64,000 bases of DNA from Pseudalkalibacillus sp045920555 (GCF_045920555.1 NZ_CP174509.1:5828001-5892000); one strand, 5' to 3'; shown: positions 1 through 8,540, numbered from the stretch's first letter. Numbers and translations are program-made. Notes: generated by a model not told the origin, from the sequence alone.

Positions 1-138
1 CAATAAGATTAAAGATAATAGTATAATGACCATCGATTTTCGTTTCATCTCTCACCCACACCCTTTCTGATAAACAGTGTGGACGACAAACGGATGATTT
101 ATACTAGTAATCTAGTTAATTTTTTAATTGATTGATTT

Positions 139-190
139 GTCGAAGATCCTTAAATCGCTGCGGGGTCTTGCCTGGCTCGCTTATCCCGCT
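139..190 (+). repeat. Partial copy of the long intergenic repeat
   Basis: About 50 bp here (GAAGATCCTTAAATCGCTGC, then GGGGTCTTGCCTGGCTCGCT) closely match the right part of the long repeat at 17693-18050. Positions 1-295 otherwise hold no gene that I can support. The left end of the element is absent, so this is a fragment. Confidence 0.6.
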
Positions 191-295
191 ATAAAAGAAT
201 AATAAACAAATCCGAATTTTTTAAGGATGCCTATTCACTGGTTAGAGCATAATCAAGTGGGAATGAAACATTCAAACAGAAAAAAATCCTACCTT

Positions 296-1162
296 CTATT
301 CCACCACTCCGATGACGATCCGCTCTTTCCCGTTGATATCAGTAAGGACTTCAGTTTGTACGTGTTCACCTAGTTTTTCTTGCAAGAGTGATGCTACTGT
401 CTGTCCTTGATCATAACCGACCTCAAATGCGATGAGCGCACGGTCTTCCATGACTTCTGGAAGCGAATCAATCATTTTATTGTAAAACTCGTACCCATCT
501 GCCCCTCCTACAAGTGCTCGGATCGGTTCATAATCTTTTACGATAGAAGAAAGGGTCTCGATATCAGCCTCAGGGATATATGGAGGGTTCGAAACGATGA
601 CGTCGAAACGCTCACCCGATTCTAAAAACGGTTGAAAGAGGTCCCCATGAACCCATCGCACATCCGCCTGAAGTTTATTGGCATTTTCACAGGCCACTTG
701 CAAAGATTCCTCTGCGATATCAACACCTGTTACGTTTAAATCTGGACGTTCAAGCGTCAACGTGATCGCGATGATTCCGCTGCCTGTTCCGATATCTGCC
801 ACGTTCAGATCGTTCTGTTCCGGAAAGAGTTTCTGGATACGTTCAAGGACTGCAAGGACGAGTTCTTCGGTTTCAGGCCTCGGAATCAATACTTCGGGAC
901 TTACTGTAAATGGCCTTCCGTAAAACTCTTCAGTTTTTGTAAGGTATTGAACCGGCGTGCCTTCCGCATGCATTTTTATATAATCAGAAAATTGGCACTC
1001 TTCTTCCTTTGTCAAAACGCGTTGCAATGAAGAGAGCATTTCGCTTCGCCGGACTTCAAGTACATGACACAGGAGCCATTCCGCAGCATTCGGCTCCCTG
1101 CCTTTTTCATTTAAAAAAGAAGAAGCCCATTTGAGGGCCTCAATGACATTCATTTCACTCAT
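296..1162 (-). CDS. prmC: Release factor glutamine methyltransferase PrmC
   Basis: PrmC uses S-adenosylmethionine to methylate the glutamine of the GGQ motif in release factors RF1 and RF2, which speeds peptide release. The 288-aa protein has an N-terminal helical domain, an SAM-binding loop DIGTGSG (residues 123-129) and the catalytic NPPY motif (192-195). The RPETE segment before the SAM fold (95-99) is also typical. Its ATG shares one base with the stop codon of prfA (TAATG), so it is translationally coupled to its own substrate gene, the usual order in Bacillaceae. The start has a GGCGGGAG-type ribosome-binding site. The identification is secure. Confidence 0.95.
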   Translation of the reverse strand: MSEMNVIEALKWASSFLNEKGREPNAAEWLLCHVLEVRRSEMLSSLQRVLTKEEECQFSDYIKMHAEGTPVQYLTKTEEFYGRPFTVSPEVLIPRPETEELVLAVLERIQKLFPEQNDLNVADIGTGSGIIAITLTLERPDLNVTGVDIAEESLQVACENANKLQADVRWVHGDLFQPFLESGERFDVIVSNPPYIPEADIETLSSIVKDYEPIRALVGGADGYEFYNKMIDSLPEVMEDRALIAFEVGYDQGQTVASLLQEKLGEHVQTEVLTDINGKERIVIGVVE

Positions 1163-2232
1163 TATGCTCCCGCCTGCTTCATCATGTTGGCTTGCTCCTC
1201 ATGGATCAGTGCCTCAATGATTTCTTCGACTTTCCCTTGTAAAATCTGGTCAAGCTTTTGGATGGTCAATCCGATTCGGTGGTCTGTGACACGGTTTTGC
1301 GGGAAGTTGTATGTGCGTATACGTTCAGAACGATCCCCCGTACCGACTGCGGATTTTCGGTTAGCCGCATACTCATCCATCGCTTCTTGTTGGAATTTAT
1401 CATAAATACGTGCGCGCAATACTTTCATCGCTTTTTCTTTGTTTTTGATCTGGGACTTTTCATCCTGACATGAAACGACGATTCCGGTCGGTTCGTGAGT
1501 CAGACGTACAGCTGACATGGTCGTATTGACACTCTGTCCGCCAGGCCCGCTTGATGCGAAAGTATCGACTCGGATATCTTTTTCATGGATATCGACTTCC
1601 ACTTCTTCTGCTTCTGGTAAAACAGCAACTGTAGCAGTTGAAGTGTGGATCCGTCCGCCAGATTCTGTCGAAGGTACACGTTGAACACGGTGTGCTCCAT
1701 TTTCGTATTTAAGCTTCGAATATGCACCAGCACCGTTCACCATGAAAATGATCTCTTTGTAACCGCCTAACTCTGTATAACTCGCTTCAATGATTTCTGT
1801 CTTCCATCCCTGGATTTCAGCGTAACGGCTGTACATACGGTAAAGATCCGCAGCAAATAACGCTGCTTCATCTCCCCCAGCGGCTCCACGGACTTCGATG
1901 ATGACGTTCTTGTCATCGTTCGGATCTTTTGGAAGCAAAAGAAGCTTTAATTGTTGCGTAAGCTCTTCATGACGTTCCTTCAATTCAGAAAGCTCCATTT
2001 TCACCATTTCACGCATTTCCACATCGAGCTTTTCTTCAAGCATCTGTTCAGCGCCTTCAAGCTCTTCAGTTACTTCTTTATATTCCCTGTATGTTGTTAC
2101 TGTATCTTCAAGGTCAGATTGTTCCTTCGAGTATTCGCGGAGTTTTTTCGAATCACTGATGACTTCCGGATCACTCAATAACTCATTCAATTTTTCATAT
2201 CGTTCTTCGATTGATTGCAATCGTTCTAACAT
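1162..2232 (-). CDS. prfA: Peptide chain release factor 1
   Basis: RF1 recognises UAA and UAG stop codons and triggers hydrolysis of peptidyl-tRNA. Counting from the chosen start, the codon-recognition tripeptide is PST at 187-189 (the family pattern is PxT) and the catalytic GGQ is at 231-233, in the context SGPGGQSVN. A start four codons upstream is possible, but ATG at 2232 follows GGTGAG at proper distance and gives 356 aa, the length I expect for B. subtilis RF1. It is the first gene of a two-gene unit with prmC. Confidence 0.96.
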   Translation of the reverse strand: MLERLQSIEERYEKLNELLSDPEVISDSKKLREYSKEQSDLEDTVTTYREYKEVTEELEGAEQMLEEKLDVEMREMVKMELSELKERHEELTQQLKLLLLPKDPNDDKNVIIEVRGAAGGDEAALFAADLYRMYSRYAEIQGWKTEIIEASYTELGGYKEIIFMVNGAGAYSKLKYENGAHRVQRVPSTESGGRIHTSTATVAVLPEAEEVEVDIHEKDIRVDTFASSGPGGQSVNTTMSAVRLTHEPTGIVVSCQDEKSQIKNKEKAMKVLRARIYDKFQQEAMDEYAANRKSAVGTGDRSERIRTYNFPQNRVTDHRIGLTIQKLDQILQGKVEEIIEALIHEEQANMMKQAGA

Positions 2233-2348
2233 ATTGCTCACCATCCCAATTATCGTATTACGTTCCTAATTTTCATCAGGTAGGTAAAATCCGAACGGTC
2301 GAACCCGTATGAACGAAATCAACGTCTTTTTTTACCATATATGAATAA

Positions 2349-2365
2349 GAAAAGCGTAAGCGCCC
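2349..2365 (+). repeat. Short GAAAAGCGTAAGCGCCC repeat
   Basis: This 17-bp motif occurs three times in intergenic DNA on the same strand: 2349-2365, 3039-3055 (GAAGCGTAAGCGCCCTG) and 6562-6578 (GAAAAGCGTAAGCACCC). Such GCG-AAGCGCC motifs are common dispersed repeats in Bacillaceae. The surrounding 2233-2599 stretch has no convincing gene; a 72-codon frame on the minus strand lacks a ribosome-binding site. Confidence 0.5.
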
Positions 2366-2599
2366 AGTTTAACCACGCAGGTCATTGGAAGTCCGGCAAG
2401 GAGGCTGGCGCCTCACAGGTGGGCTGAAGTGGACCAAGTGGTTGTGCGCTGAGCTAGACAAGGCTTCTCAGACAAATAGTTGCTTAACATTAACATTATA
2501 GTATACGTCTTGTAGGAGGTCAAAGAACAGTTTAGAAGGAATTGAACTAGCATTTTTAAGGTAAATCTATTATGTAGAGGGAATGAATGTGTTATTGGT

Positions 2600-2929
2600 T
2601 TATATTTTTGCGTTGTATTTGATCCGTTCATAATCGGAACGGCATTGGTTCATCCGGATTGCTGCGGTGAGTGATTCGATAACAACCTGTTCATCGGTTA
2701 TGATACTGAAAACGTGGGAAGAAGTTGCAAAATGTCCAAAAAAGTGGGTACAACCTTCAAAGCGTCTGTTTTCACTTGTCCATCGGCTTGGTTGATAAGA
2801 AACGATGAAGTTCCCCATACTTTCATAGATCGGATCAAGTGGTTCTGAATTCAAGCGCTTAAGCAATGCCTGTAAATTCTCTGGGTTCCCACTCCCCCAT
2901 TCTGGTCCATTCGAATCAATGTATAGCAT
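2600..2929 (-). CDS. Hypothetical protein, 109 aa
   Basis: I do not recognise this protein. ATG at 2929 is preceded by AAAGGGG with nine bases of spacing, a good ribosome-binding site; an in-frame TTG two codons upstream is less well placed. The protein is soluble, mixed alpha/beta in composition, with several aromatic and histidine residues in the middle (CTHFFGHFATSSH) and no signal peptide or membrane segment. It stands alone between the prfA operon and a divergently transcribed flavoprotein gene. The good start signal and the lack of overlap with another gene are the only evidence that it is real. Confidence 0.6.
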   Translation of the reverse strand: MLYIDSNGPEWGSGNPENLQALLKRLNSEPLDPIYESMGNFIVSYQPSRWTSENRRFEGCTHFFGHFATSSHVFSIITDEQVVIESLTAAIRMNQCRSDYERIKYNAKI

Positions 2930-3202
2930 ATACAAAAACCCCTTTCATCATGTAAGATTCGACAGCTTATGAGCTTTCATGAGTGTTATAGTGAAAGAAG
3001 ATGGTAATAGATATACTAGGAATAGGAAAATTTTTAAAGAAGCGTAAGCGCCCTGCTAAGGTGTGTATAGGGTTAGAGATTCTGTAATACAACAAGCTGT
3101 TTGTTTGGTGAAAGAATCGAAGCGATCGTAGAGCACCTGGGCGCTGGAACTGGACAATACTTTATCGAAACATCTTACCTTTTAGAAAAGGAGTCGTCTG
3201 AC

Positions 3203-4534
3203 ATGAAATACGTCATAATCGGGGGCGATGCTGCCGGAATGAGTGCAGCAATGCAAATCGTCCGTAACGCTTCAAATCCAGAAATTCTTACACTTGAAAA
3301 AGGGAACATTTACTCTTATGGTCAATGCGGTCTTCCTTATGTAATAAGCGGTGAAATACCGGAAGCTGAAGATTTGATTGCAAGAGAAGTGGAAACCTTC
3401 CGAGAAAAATACGGAATAGACGCGAAAACCCACCACGAGGTGACAAGCGTCGATACTGATAAAAAAACCGTCAGCGGAAGTCATACAGAAACGGGTGAAT
3501 CTTTTACATATTCGTATGATCGATTACTTGTCGCAACGGGTGTACGGCCGATCGTTCCTGTTTGGTATGGGAGAGAATTAGAGGGTGTCCATACACTCAA
3601 AACGATTCCTGATGCAAAGGAAATCATAGAGAACCTTAAGCATGGCGTAGAACAGGTCACCATCATTGGAGGAGGCTATATCGGTCTTGAAATGGCGGAA
3701 AGCTTTGTCCATCTTGGGAAAAGGGTACGTATGATCGAGCGGAACGAGCAATTGGCGAAAATCTTCGATGAGGATATGGCAGGATCTATTCATGAAGAAG
3801 CTGAAAAACATGGCGTTGAGCTCTGTTTCAGTGAACAAGTGAAAGGTTTCAACGGCGAAGGACATGTAAAATCTGTGGTTACGGACAAAAATGAATATGC
3901 TTCTGATTTAGTGCTTATCGCGGTTGGTGTAAAACCGAATACGGATTTTCTAGAAGATACGCCAGTCGTTTTGAATGAAAAAGGCGCTGTCATTGTGGAT
4001 GCCTACATGAAAACGAACGTAGAGGATGTGTATTCCGCAGGAGATTGCGCGACCCATTTTCATCGGATCAAAAAACTGAACGATCATATTCCACTCGGTA
4101 CGACTGCCAATAAACAAGGCCGGATTGCAGGCTTGAACATGATTGATAGGCCAAAATCTTTTGCAGGGATCCTTGGCACTTCCGTCATCAAATTCATGGA
4201 GTTGACACTGGGAAGGACGGGAATCTCTGAACGGGAAGCTAAGGCTCTTAACATTCCTTATGAAACGGTGAAAACGGAAGCAAAAGATATCGCCGGTTAT
4301 TATCCAGGCGCTGAAAAACTGCATGTCAAACTGCTGTACAACACGGAAAATCAGCGGATCATAGGCGGGCAGTTCATCGGGAAACACGGCGTGGATAAGC
4401 GGGTTGATGTGTTGGCGATGGCTTTGTTCCATAAAATGTCCCTACATGATTTAGAAGATTTGGACTTAAGCTATGCACCACCATACAACGGAGTTTGGGA
4501 TCCGATCCAACAAGCCGCGAGAAGAGCAAAATGA
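3203..4534 (+). CDS. CoA-disulfide reductase / NADH oxidase-type flavoprotein
   Basis: A 443-aa FAD- and NAD(P)H-dependent pyridine nucleotide-disulfide oxidoreductase. The N-terminus carries the FAD-binding VIIGGDAAGMSAA fold, followed by a single redox cysteine in YGQCGLPYVI (about residue 42), the pattern of CoA-disulfide reductases and NADH oxidases rather than the CxxxxC pair of glutathione reductase. A second Rossmann motif, IIGGGYIGLEMAE, binds the nicotinamide nucleotide, and the C-terminal dimerisation domain ends with LSYAPPYNGVWDP. I chose ATG 3203 because AAAAGGAG lies ten bases upstream; the open frame extends further upstream without a better start. It probably maintains low-molecular-weight thiols (CoASH in organisms lacking glutathione) or handles polysulfide. 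Confidence 0.85.
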   Translation: MKYVIIGGDAAGMSAAMQIVRNASNPEILTLEKGNIYSYGQCGLPYVISGEIPEAEDLIAREVETFREKYGIDAKTHHEVTSVDTDKKTVSGSHTETGESFTYSYDRLLVATGVRPIVPVWYGRELEGVHTLKTIPDAKEIIENLKHGVEQVTIIGGGYIGLEMAESFVHLGKRVRMIERNEQLAKIFDEDMAGSIHEEAEKHGVELCFSEQVKGFNGEGHVKSVVTDKNEYASDLVLIAVGVKPNTDFLEDTPVVLNEKGAVIVDAYMKTNVEDVYSAGDCATHFHRIKKLNDHIPLGTTANKQGRIAGLNMIDRPKSFAGILGTSVIKFMELTLGRTGISEREAKALNIPYETVKTEAKDIAGYYPGAEKLHVKLLYNTENQRIIGGQFIGKHGVDKRVDVLAMALFHKMSLHDLEDLDLSYAPPYNGVWDPIQQAARRAK

Positions 4535-4539
4535 TACGT

Positions 4540-4605
4540 GGAACAGATGTCCATTAATTTTGAAACACCTCTTTTTGTCACAAATAAAGGAACAGGTGTC
4601 CTCTG
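4540..4605 (-). repeat. AGAGGACA-type dispersed repeat
   Basis: Read on the minus strand, AGAGGACACCTGTTCC is followed by TTATTTGTGACA and, 30 bases later, TGGACATCTGTTCC. The same layout and spacing occur on the plus strand at 24540-24607, and a related element lies at 38936-39022. The copy overlaps the region just after the flavoprotein stop codon. Confidence 0.55.
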
Positions 4606-4721
4606 AATTCTATGCATATCTTTCAAATAATTCTTAGAGGACAATGGTCCAAAAAAATATAGTAACTGTCCCTTCATTGTGTACTCAGAACTTATTATAC
4701 ATGAAGGCCGTTTTTATTTAG

Positions 4722-4754
4722 TAAAAAGGCAAAACTCCGATTGTTTCCGGAGTT
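4722..4754 (-). terminator. Rho-independent terminator
   Basis: On the minus strand AACTCCG-(8 nt)-CGGAGTT is followed by a T-rich run, just after the stop of the lipoprotein gene at 4774. Confidence 0.6.
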
Positions 4755-4773
4755 CATGCCCTTTATTACGTAA

Positions 4774-5241
4774 CTATTTCGAATCTAAGCGGAGTTGAAG
4801 TTGATACCTTGGAACTGACATCCGTATAGCATCCTCGATTTTTTCCTTGAGGGCTTTACGCTCTTTCGCAGACAAATCACGAGGCACATTTACGTGGACC
4901 CAGGCATTATTTCCGTTGATCGAAACGAACTGGGCTTCTCGACCGGAAGCATCTTTTACAGCTTCTCGAATCTTATCCTGATCATCACTGATGGTGAAAC
5001 GCTTTGTTGTCAGGTTACGATAGCTGTTCGGATTCTGATTCGATTCGAAAAAATAGTTAGCGTTCGGTTTCCTATTGGTCGCGTGATAATTGATGATCCC
5101 GTGACCTACGAGAGGATTATTGTTCTCTTTCGTTTCATATGCAGACGGTTCTTTGTCGGCAATTTCCTCTGTGGTTGGAGGCTGCATAGGTGAACAAGCA
5201 CCTAAAAGCACTGTCGCACTAAGAAAGATCGCTTTCTTCAA
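4774..5241 (-). CDS. YhcN/YlaJ-like sporulation lipoprotein
   Basis: A 155-aa lipoprotein. Translation most likely starts at TTG 5241, five bases after a GGGGGTGT ribosome-binding site, giving a short signal peptide (LKKAIFLSATVLLGAC) with a lipobox LLGAC. The mature part begins with a Pro/Glu/Asn-rich linker and ends in a domain with the pattern IREAVKDASG...NNAWVHVNV...LKEKIEDAI...VPRYQ, which resembles the YhcN/YlaJ family of spore lipoproteins. Family members are made in the forespore and have modest roles in outgrowth. The assignment rests on pattern similarity recalled from memory. It is flanked by GTGCCTGGCAC palindromes. Confidence 0.7.
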   Translation of the reverse strand: MKKAIFLSATVLLGACSPMQPPTTEEIADKEPSAYETKENNNPLVGHGIINYHATNRKPNANYFFESNQNPNSYRNLTTKRFTISDDQDKIREAVKDASGREAQFVSINGNNAWVHVNVPRDLSAKERKALKEKIEDAIRMSVPRYQLQLRLDSK

Positions 5242-5299
5242 GATATACACCCCCGTAACCTTAGCATAACCAAAACCTAAATGAATAAAGTGGTAATCC

Positions 5300-5393
5300 G
5301 TGCCAGGCACCATAAAAGAAGTCAAAGGTAACGGTACCTGGCACCGATTTGAAACCCTTCTGCGCCAATGGCTTTGAAAGTGTACCAGGCACC
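5300..5393. repeat. GTGCCTGGCAC palindrome cluster (left)
   Basis: Three near-identical copies of the 11-bp odd-centred palindrome GTGCCTGGCAC lie at 5300-5310, 5333-5345 and 5382-5393 (the last two as GTACCTGGCACC and GTACCAGGCACC). The latter two bracket a small inverted element that can fold into a hairpin. They lie in the leader of the lipoprotein gene. Confidence 0.6.
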
Positions 5394-5453
5394 CAAATAA
5401 AAAAGGGATAACCTTGTTATGGCACCCCAGTTTGTTTTCAGAAGGTTTAAGGA

Positions 5454-5618
5454 TCAGCCTTCTCCATTTTCTTCTTCCATATCTCCGTTTTCTTCCGCAG
5501 GATCTTGTTCTTCTGTCGGCTCTTCTTCCTCTGGTTCTTCATTCGCTGCACAACCGAACAACAATCCTACTGAGAGTATAGCTGACATTGAAGCGAATAA
5601 GTATTTTTTCCAGCTCAT
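5454..5618 (-). CDS. Small glutamate-rich lipoprotein, 54 aa
   Basis: ATG 5618 follows an excellent ribosome-binding site, GGGAGGTG, with five bases of spacing. The 54-residue product has a Lys-containing N-terminus (MSWKKY), a hydrophobic stretch and a lipobox-like LLFGC; Phe at the -2 position is unusual but tolerated. After the cysteine it is almost entirely acidic (NEEPEEEEPTEEQDPAEE), ending EENGEG. I know no function. It would be a lipid-anchored acidic tail on the outer face of the membrane. It follows a region of GTGCCTGGCAC palindromes and lies downstream of tdk in the reverse direction, probably as its own transcript. Confidence 0.75.
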   Translation of the reverse strand: MSWKKYLFASMSAILSVGLLFGCAANEEPEEEEPTEEQDPAEENGDMEEENGEG

Positions 5619-5692
5619 ATCTGCACCTCCCATCTATCCACATTTCGTTTAGGTTAACCTTCCCTTTAAAAAATATGTAAAATGGAGAAAGC

Positions 5693-5751
5693 GTGCCTGG
5701 CACCGATCGAAAAACCAGTGGTACCAAGGCTTCGAGTTTGGTGCCTGGCAC
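5693..5751. repeat. GTGCCTGGCAC palindrome pair (right)
   Basis: Exact copies of GTGCCTGGCAC at 5693-5703 and 5741-5751 bracket about 37 bp. The layout repeats that at 5333-5393, so the element is probably two palindromes plus a short centre. Confidence 0.6.
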
Positions 5752-5770
5752 GCAACAATAGGAGAGCACC

Positions 5771-5803
5771 AAAAAACCTGAGTGTCGTTTTTTCTACTCA
5801 GGT
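5771..5803 (-). terminator. Terminator of tdk
   Basis: Minus strand ACCTGAGT-(12 nt)-ACTCAGGT followed by TTTTT, 13 bases after the tdk stop codon. Confidence 0.8.
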
Positions 5804-5815
5804 CATTTTTTGGGT

Positions 5816-6436
5816 TTATGCTTTTGTAGGTTGTGGTTGGTATTTCGATTTCATCCGGGGATGTTCCGGCACTTCATGACAGTGCCTGCATCGAGGTTCG
5901 TACGATTCTGAGGCGCCGACTAATATGATCGGATCGTTATATGATGCTGGTTTTCCGTCGATCAAGCGTTGTGTTCGGCTGGCTGGACTCCCGCACACCA
6001 AGCAGACCGCATGAAGCTTTGTCACACTTTCAGCCAATGCCATTATTTCAGGAACCTTTCCGAAAGGCTCTGCTCTGAAATCCTGATCAAGTCCGGCTAC
6101 GATCACTCGTTTGCCGTTGTTGGCAAGGTGTTGGATCACTTCTACAATTTTTTCATCAAAAAATTGGACTTCATCTATTGCTACGACTTCTGTATCATAC
6201 GAAACAAGATTCGAAATATCCTCAGATTTTTTCAAAGGTACTGCCACGACAGAGGTTCCGTTATGGGAAACGACTTCGTCTTTGCTATAACGATCATCAA
6301 GCAAAGGCTTGAAGACCTGCACTTTTTGCTTACCGAACGTGGCACGTCGAACGCGTCGAATCAACTCCTCTGATTTTCCCGAAAACATGCTGCCGCAGAT
6401 CAGCTCGACCCAACCATCCTTCTTCATTACATACAT
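5816..6436 (-). CDS. tdk: Thymidine kinase
   Basis: Type II thymidine kinase, which phosphorylates thymidine (and deoxyuridine) with ATP in the dTTP salvage pathway. The 206-aa protein has the P-loop GSMFSGKS (residues 15-22), the Walker B-like AIDEVQFF segment, the lasso region, and the structural zinc cysteines in the CLVCG and CRHCH pairs. ATG 6436 was chosen because GGGAGA lies seven bases upstream; an upstream GTG (6457) lacks such a site. Its place beside rpmE and prfA matches B. subtilis. A terminator follows directly. Confidence 0.95.
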   Translation of the reverse strand: MYVMKKDGWVELICGSMFSGKSEELIRRVRRATFGKQKVQVFKPLLDDRYSKDEVVSHNGTSVVAVPLKKSEDISNLVSYDTEVVAIDEVQFFDEKIVEVIQHLANNGKRVIVAGLDQDFRAEPFGKVPEIMALAESVTKLHAVCLVCGSPASRTQRLIDGKPASYNDPIILVGASESYEPRCRHCHEVPEHPRMKSKYQPQPTKA

Positions 6437-6613
6437 GCCCGTCTCTCCCTTCGCCACAATCCTTAAAAAAAGATGACGTTTTGTGACTTTCTCTTATGTA
6501 TTCTTTTCTAATGATAACAAATCATAAGCGTGATGGACGAAATAATTTTCGACTTATATTAGAAAAGCGTAAGCACCCTGGTCATCCTCGAAGGTCACTA
6601 TTGTTGATATATG

Positions 6614-6720
6614 CAAAACCCACTCCCTTTCCGCGGGCGATCCGCAAGCCTCCACGCTTGTCACTGCGAGGTCTTGCCTGGCTCGCTTTTCTGGCTGGAG
6701 TGTCGCGAATTTCACTTTAG
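6614..6720 (+). repeat. Internally deleted copy of the long intergenic repeat
   Basis: The left end (CACTCCCTTTCCGCGGGCGA) and right end (TTGCCTGGCTCGCTTTTC, then GAGTGTCGCGAATTTCAC) of the 17693-18050 element are joined with the centre missing. This stretch fills most of the 6437-6774 gap between tdk and rpmE, where I see no gene. Confidence 0.65.
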
Positions 6721-6774
6721 AAAAATTTCTTGCAAAAATCAACATTACAATTTAATAAAACTTATTTTTAAAGT

Positions 6775-6808
6775 AAAAAACAGGCAGAAGGGCGATCCCC
6801 TGCCTGTT
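6775..6808 (-). terminator. Terminator of rpmE
   Basis: Minus strand AACAGGCAG-(12 nt)-CTGCCTGTT followed by a T run; it lies eight bases past the rpmE stop. Confidence 0.9.
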
Positions 6809-6816
6809 TAAAGACC

Positions 6817-7017
6817 TTATTTAAGGTTGTATTTTTTCTTAAAGCGATCAACACGTCCACCTGCGTCAGCAAACTTCTGACGTCCTGTGTAGAACGGATG
6901 ACATTCAGAACAAATTTCAACGCGAATATTTTCTTTTACAGAACCTGTTTCGAATTCATTTCCACAAGCGCAAGAAACTTTCGCTTTTTTGTAATCTGGA
7001 TGGATTGCTTGTTTCAT
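6817..7017 (-). CDS. rpmE: 50S ribosomal protein L31, zinc-binding form
   Basis: The 66-aa protein is the zinc-type L31 (RpmE). It has the four metal-binding cysteines as CACG and CSEC, followed by the conserved HPFYTGRQKF and VDRFKKKY. ATG 7017 has AAGGAG at good distance and gives the family length; the frame is open for 17 more codons upstream without a better start. In B. subtilis this form is replaced by the zinc-free YtiA under zinc starvation. Confidence 0.96.
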   Translation of the reverse strand: MKQAIHPDYKKAKVSCACGNEFETGSVKENIRVEICSECHPFYTGRQKFADAGGRVDRFKKKYNLK

Positions 7018-7110
7018 CCCATTCATCTCCTTCTGCCCTGAACCCTTGGGGAACAGAGTTATTTGCACACATGAGGTAGTATATCAATTTTTCATACAAA
7101 TATCAACAAT

Positions 7111-8391
7111 CTATTTGACCGTCATTTTCTTGCCTTGACCGGATCTTTCCTTCTCGAACATTTGGAAAAACTCTTCATTCGTTTTTGTTTTCTTGACCCG
7201 TCTCATGAAATGTTCAACAAAGTCATATGAGTCATCCATCGTTTTACGGATCGCCCAGAGATGCTCAAGATGCTCTTTTGCGATGAGCATTTCTTCTTTT
7301 CGCGTACCAGAGCGACGGATATCGATTGCAGGGAAGATTCGCCGTTCTGCAAGCTTACGGTCAAGATGAAGCTCCATGTTACCGGTTCCTTTGAACTCCT
7401 CATAAATCACATCGTCCATACGAGAACCTGTTTCAACAAGAGCTGTCGCTAAAATCGTCAGGCTTCCCCCGTCTTCAATGTTACGTGCTGCACCGAAGAA
7501 ACGCTTCGGCTTATGGAATGCAGCTGGGTCGATACCACCGGACAACGTTCTTCCACTTGGAGGGATGACGAGGTTATACGCACGTGCTAAACGTGTAATG
7601 CTGTCCATTAAAATGACGACATCCTTCTTATGTTCGACAAGTCTCATCGCACGTTCAAGAACGAGTTCAGCTACCTTGATATGGTTTTCAGGCACCTCAT
7701 CGAAAGTCGAGCTGACAACGTCACCTTGTACAGATCGCTCAATATCCGTCACTTCCTCTGGACGTTCATCGATCAACAGTACGATCAGTTCTGTATCAGG
7801 GTGGTTCGTCGTCACGCTATGTGCAATCTCTTTTAAAAGGGTCGTCTTACCGGCTTTAGGCGGGGCAACAATCAATCCACGCTGTCCGAACCCGACTGGA
7901 GAGATCATATCCATGATCCTGGTTGATACGTTCTTCGCGGATGTTTCAAGTGTCATCTTGTCTTCCGGGTATAGTGGAGTCAATGCAGGAAAGTGTACAC
8001 GTTCCTTCGCTGTATCTGGATCTTCACCGTTTACTGCGGCTACATGCAGCAATCCGTAGTAACGTTCATTCTCTTTCGGAGGTCGCACCTTACCCGAAAC
8101 CTTATCCCCATTTCTTAAATCGAATCGACGGATTTGAGACGCTGAAATATAGATATCTTCTGAACTTGGAGAATAATTGATCGGTCGTAAAAATCCGAAT
8201 CCTTCTGTCGGGATGACTTCCAAAATCCCTTCCATGAACGAGAGATCTTCTTTTTCAGCTTGCGCTTTCAGAATCGCAAAAATCAATTCCCTTTTCGTCA
8301 ACTTGCTGTAGTATGAAATTTTCAGCTCTTTGGCTCTTTCATACAAATCCTTTAGTTTCATATTTTCTAATTGTGCTAAATTCAAGGTCAT
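7111..8391 (-). CDS. rho: Transcription termination factor Rho
   Basis: Hexameric RNA-dependent ATPase/helicase that ends transcription at Rho-dependent sites. The 426-aa protein starts with the Rho N-terminal helical domain (to about 45), then the cold-shock-like RNA-binding domain (FGFLRPINYSPS, 65-76), the P-loop PPKAGKT (177-183), Walker B ILMDS with Asp263, and the ring-closing C-terminal region. The ribosome-binding site is weak (GAGTGGTG). It forms a cluster with rpmE downstream and glpX upstream on the same strand. Confidence 0.97.
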   Translation of the reverse strand: MTLNLAQLENMKLKDLYERAKELKISYYSKLTKRELIFAILKAQAEKEDLSFMEGILEVIPTEGFGFLRPINYSPSSEDIYISASQIRRFDLRNGDKVSGKVRPPKENERYYGLLHVAAVNGEDPDTAKERVHFPALTPLYPEDKMTLETSAKNVSTRIMDMISPVGFGQRGLIVAPPKAGKTTLLKEIAHSVTTNHPDTELIVLLIDERPEEVTDIERSVQGDVVSSTFDEVPENHIKVAELVLERAMRLVEHKKDVVILMDSITRLARAYNLVIPPSGRTLSGGIDPAAFHKPKRFFGAARNIEDGGSLTILATALVETGSRMDDVIYEEFKGTGNMELHLDRKLAERRIFPAIDIRRSGTRKEEMLIAKEHLEHLWAIRKTMDDSYDFVEHFMRRVKKTKTNEEFFQMFEKERSGQGKKMTVK

Positions 8392-8516
8392 AGTACACCA
8401 CTCTTCACGCTTATTTAAAAATGTATAAATTAAGGCAGAAATAGGCCTTTAAAGCTTAGGCTCTGTTATGCTTCATTGTTGACATCTGTGAAATTCACTA
8501 AAAGCAATTTTCAAAA

Positions 8517-8540
8517 GAAATCACCATTAACCTTTAACAA
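8517..8540 (+). repeat. 24-bp dispersed repeat, copy 1
   Basis: GAAATCACCATTAACCTTTA followed by ACAA; the same 24 bases with one mismatch recur at 32280-32303. It lies in the rho-glpX gap (8392-8736), which holds no gene besides the glpX terminator. Confidence 0.5.

Noticed and set aside
2413..2631. 72-aa minus-strand frame after the 109-aa gene
   Set aside because: Overlaps the 3' end of the 109-aa gene and has no ribosome-binding site.
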